The notes beneath the pieces are model-generated. The model was not told the DNA's origin, made no database searches, and saw only the letters and a program-made list of their open reading frames with translations. Of a stretch of DNA of 6,229 nt, positions 5,013-6,229 are shown in pieces. Origin of the DNA: Lawsonibacter sp. (GTDB lineage: Bacteria; Bacillota; Clostridia; Oscillospirales; Oscillospiraceae); NCBI GenBank assembly GCA_022798855.1, contig JAAWNI010000132.1, positions 1 through 6,229 on the forward strand. Direction: 5' to 3'. The position numbers and the translations under genes were made by a program. The number at the start of each line of letters is the position of its first letter. Within the stretch, counting starts at the first letter, position 1.

Positions 5013-5167
5013 TGTAGGGCCACGGCTTGCCGTGGCCGCATTGACACCTCTGGGGCGCGATTCGGGCGGCGGATACGGCAAGCCGTGGGCGTCTTAACAC
5101 CGCTGGGGTGCAATTTGGGCGGCGCTGGGGTGCGATTTGGACGGACACGGCAAGCCGTGTCCCTACA
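5013..5167. repeat. 155-bp composite TGTAGGG palindromic element between topoisomerase and yitT
   Basis: The outer arms, 5013-5038 and 5142-5167, form a 26-bp inverted repeat with only two differing positions. Both begin at the outer end with TGTAGGG, contain the palindromic heart CACGGCTTGCCGTG and end in CCG. At the two differing positions the left arm carries C and G while the right arm (in the same orientation) carries A and T; these two bases pair with each other within each arm's hairpin, so pairing is kept. A third partial copy of the heart (ACGGCAAGCCGT) sits at 5075-5086. The centre holds three copies of a 20-22-bp sequence starting CTGGGG (5050, 5103, 5125). The element supplies the topoisomerase stop codon and ends just before the yitT ribosome binding site. 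Confidence 0.88.
5050..5146. repeat. Three copies of a 22-bp CTGGGG sub-repeat inside the composite element
   Basis: Copies start at 5050, 5103 and 5125. The pattern is CTGGGG-YGCRATTYGGRCGG, followed by CG in the first two. The second and third are directly tandem with a 22-bp period. The first is offset by 53 bp, and the 5044-5096 block as a whole (ACAC, CTGGGG unit, ACGGCAAGCCGT heart) resembles the block beginning at 5097. This suggests growth by partial duplication of an inner segment. Confidence 0.75.
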
Positions 5168-6229
5168 GCAGGGTCATCTGCTCCTCGCCCCGGTCCTCCT
5201 CTTTCAGGAGGGCGCCGGCGACGGGCAGGGAGCGGGCCCGGTAGCGGGCGGCGTTCTGGATGTGGGTGCGGTCCAGGGGCAGCACCTTCTCCACCCGGTA
5301 CTTGGGCTTCAAGGTCATGATGTTGACTCCCTGGGTGTTCCGGGTGGCCTTGGGGTTCAGGCTGGCGGTGTGGAAGATCAGGCACCGGCCCTCGGAGGAG
5401 ACCACCGCCGCTTCGAAGTCCTCCCGCAGCAGGAAGGCGGCGGCCAGGGGGGATTTGTCAGAGTAGGCCCCGGTGAGCTTCTTCCGCCGGGTCTGGGTCT
5501 GATAGGCGGACAGCTCCACCCGGGCGGCCTTGCCGTTCTCGAAGAAGAACAGAAGGTGCCCGGAGTAGTCCCCGGGGACGCAGGCCCAGACGGCCCGCTC
5601 CTCCGGGTCCATCCCCAGCTTGGAGGGCAGGTAGTCCCCCAGGGCGCTGGCCTTGGTGTCGTCAAAGCCGGACAGCCGGGTCTTGTAGCACTGCTGTTTG
5701 TCGGTGAACACCATCAGCTCGTCCCGGTTATTGGCCTCCCACTGGAGATAGGGGCCGTCCCCCTCCTTGTACTTCTGGTCGCTGGCCATCCGCAGGGACT
5801 GGGGGGTGATCTTTTTCAGATAGCCCTCCCGGGAGAAGAACAGGTGGACCGGGTAGTCGGGCGTCTCGTCCTCCACCGTCATCACGGGCTCGTCCATGTG
5901 GTCGTAGACGATCTGGGTCCGCCGGGGGGCGGCGTACTTCTTCTTCACCTCGGCGAGCTCGTCCATGATGATCTTCCGGATCCGCTTGGGGGAGTTGACA
6001 ATATCCTCCAGGTCGGCGATCTCGTCGGCGAGGGCGTCCACCTCCTGGGTGCGCTTGAGGATGTACTCCTTGTTGATGTTCCGCAGCCGGATGTCGGCCA
6101 CATACTCCGCCTGGACCTGGTCGATGCCAAAGCCGATCATCAGGTTGGGGATGACCTCCGCGTCCTCCTCGGTGTCCCGGATGATCTGAATGGCCCGGTC
6201 GATGTCCAGCAGGATGCGCCGCAGGCCCT
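5163..6229 (-). CDS. DNA topoisomerase (ATP-hydrolysing) subunit A, GyrA/ParC family, C-terminal part
   Basis: The open frame continues past the window edge; 354 residues are visible, with the first full codon at 6227. The visible start (GLRRILLDIDRAIQIIRDT) and the stretch through EYVADIRLRNINKEYI are the coiled-coil/tower end of the breakage-reunion domain, matching the DIRL.RL/N region of GyrA and ParC. A helical section to about residue 98 (KRIRKIIMDELAEVKKKY) leads into a C-terminal beta-pinwheel of about 240 residues with recurring blade-like strands. I see no GyrA box (QRRGGKG-like), which argues for a ParC-type or clostridial paralogue without strong wrapping activity rather than housekeeping gyrase; this is not certain, and the active-site Tyr lies outside the window. 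The enzyme passes DNA duplexes through a double-strand break with its ATPase partner B subunit, probably encoded just upstream. The stop TAG at 5165-5163 lies within the end of the palindromic repeat. Confidence 0.9.
   Translation of the reverse strand, partial: GLRRILLDIDRAIQIIRDTEEDAEVIPNLMIGFGIDQVQAEYVADIRLRNINKEYILKRTQEVDALADEIADLEDIVNSPKRIRKIIMDELAEVKKKYAAPRRTQIVYDHMDEPVMTVEDETPDYPVHLFFSREGYLKKITPQSLRMASDQKYKEGDGPYLQWEANNRDELMVFTDKQQCYKTRLSGFDDTKASALGDYLPSKLGMDPEERAVWACVPGDYSGHLLFFFENGKAARVELSAYQTQTRRKKLTGAYSDKSPLAAAFLLREDFEAAVVSSEGRCLIFHTASLNPKATRNTQGVNIMTLKPKYRVEKVLPLDRTHIQNAARYRARSLPVAGALLKEEDRGEEQMTLL

Noticed and set aside
4143..5081. 312-codon minus-strand open frame overlapping yitT
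   Set aside because: It is a shifted frame of yitT, with Pro/Arg/His-rich low-complexity translation; the other frame gives a clear YitT protein.
4991..5113. N-terminal extension of YitT to an ATG at 5113
   Set aside because: The extra 41 residues only translate the palindromic repeat; AGGAGG and the family-typical N-terminus support 4990.
5044..5167. Short repeats considered as a CRISPR array
   Set aside because: The copies are directly tandem or share their flanks, spacers are not unique or of uniform length, and no cas genes are present; they are parts of a palindromic element.

Overview
The window reads as a GC-rich chromosomal segment of a spore-forming, low-motility-type Firmicute of class Clostridia, most likely an Oscillospiraceae gut bacterium (Flavonifractor / Lawsonibacter / Oscillibacter-like). 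This rests on a yaaL-bofA sporulation pair, an SLH-domain surface protein, strong AAAGGAG-type ribosome binding sites, consensus sigma-A promoters, and GC-rich palindromic TGTAGGG repeats that I associate with this family. The genus is an inference; no search was possible. Every gene I can support lies on the minus strand, so transcription runs from high to low coordinates.

Region by region in transcription order: (6229-5163) the C-terminal part of a type IIA topoisomerase A subunit, cut by the window edge; (5167-5013) a 155-bp composite palindromic repeat that supplies the topoisomerase stop codon; (4990-4118) a YitT-family membrane protein; (4038-3448) a LUD/LutC-type protein; (3451-2288) a lipoprotein, overlapping the LUD gene by 4 nt, with a degenerate transglutaminase-like domain and a second TGTAGGG palindrome inside its N-terminal coding region; (2245-938) an SLH-domain exported protein with its own near-consensus sigma-A promoter and intrinsic terminator; (906-304) a yaaL-bofA sporulation operon with a sigma-E-like promoter and a terminator; (272-1) a promoter followed by two serine tRNA genes, UGA then GCU, the second cut by the window edge.

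Working together: SLH protein and lipoprotein are envelope proteins, YitT is a membrane protein, and YaaL-BofA belongs to mother-cell control of pro-sigma-K processing. There is no defence island, phage or transposase. Most genes here are ordinary core or accessory genes. The notable material is (i) two palindromic elements with common TGTAGGG ends but different palindromic hearts, one read through as protein and one providing a stop codon, (ii) paired base changes in the arms of the larger element, and (iii) a transglutaminase-like lipoprotein whose catalytic Cys and His appear to be replaced. Several start codons were reassigned from the longest open frame using ribosome binding sites.
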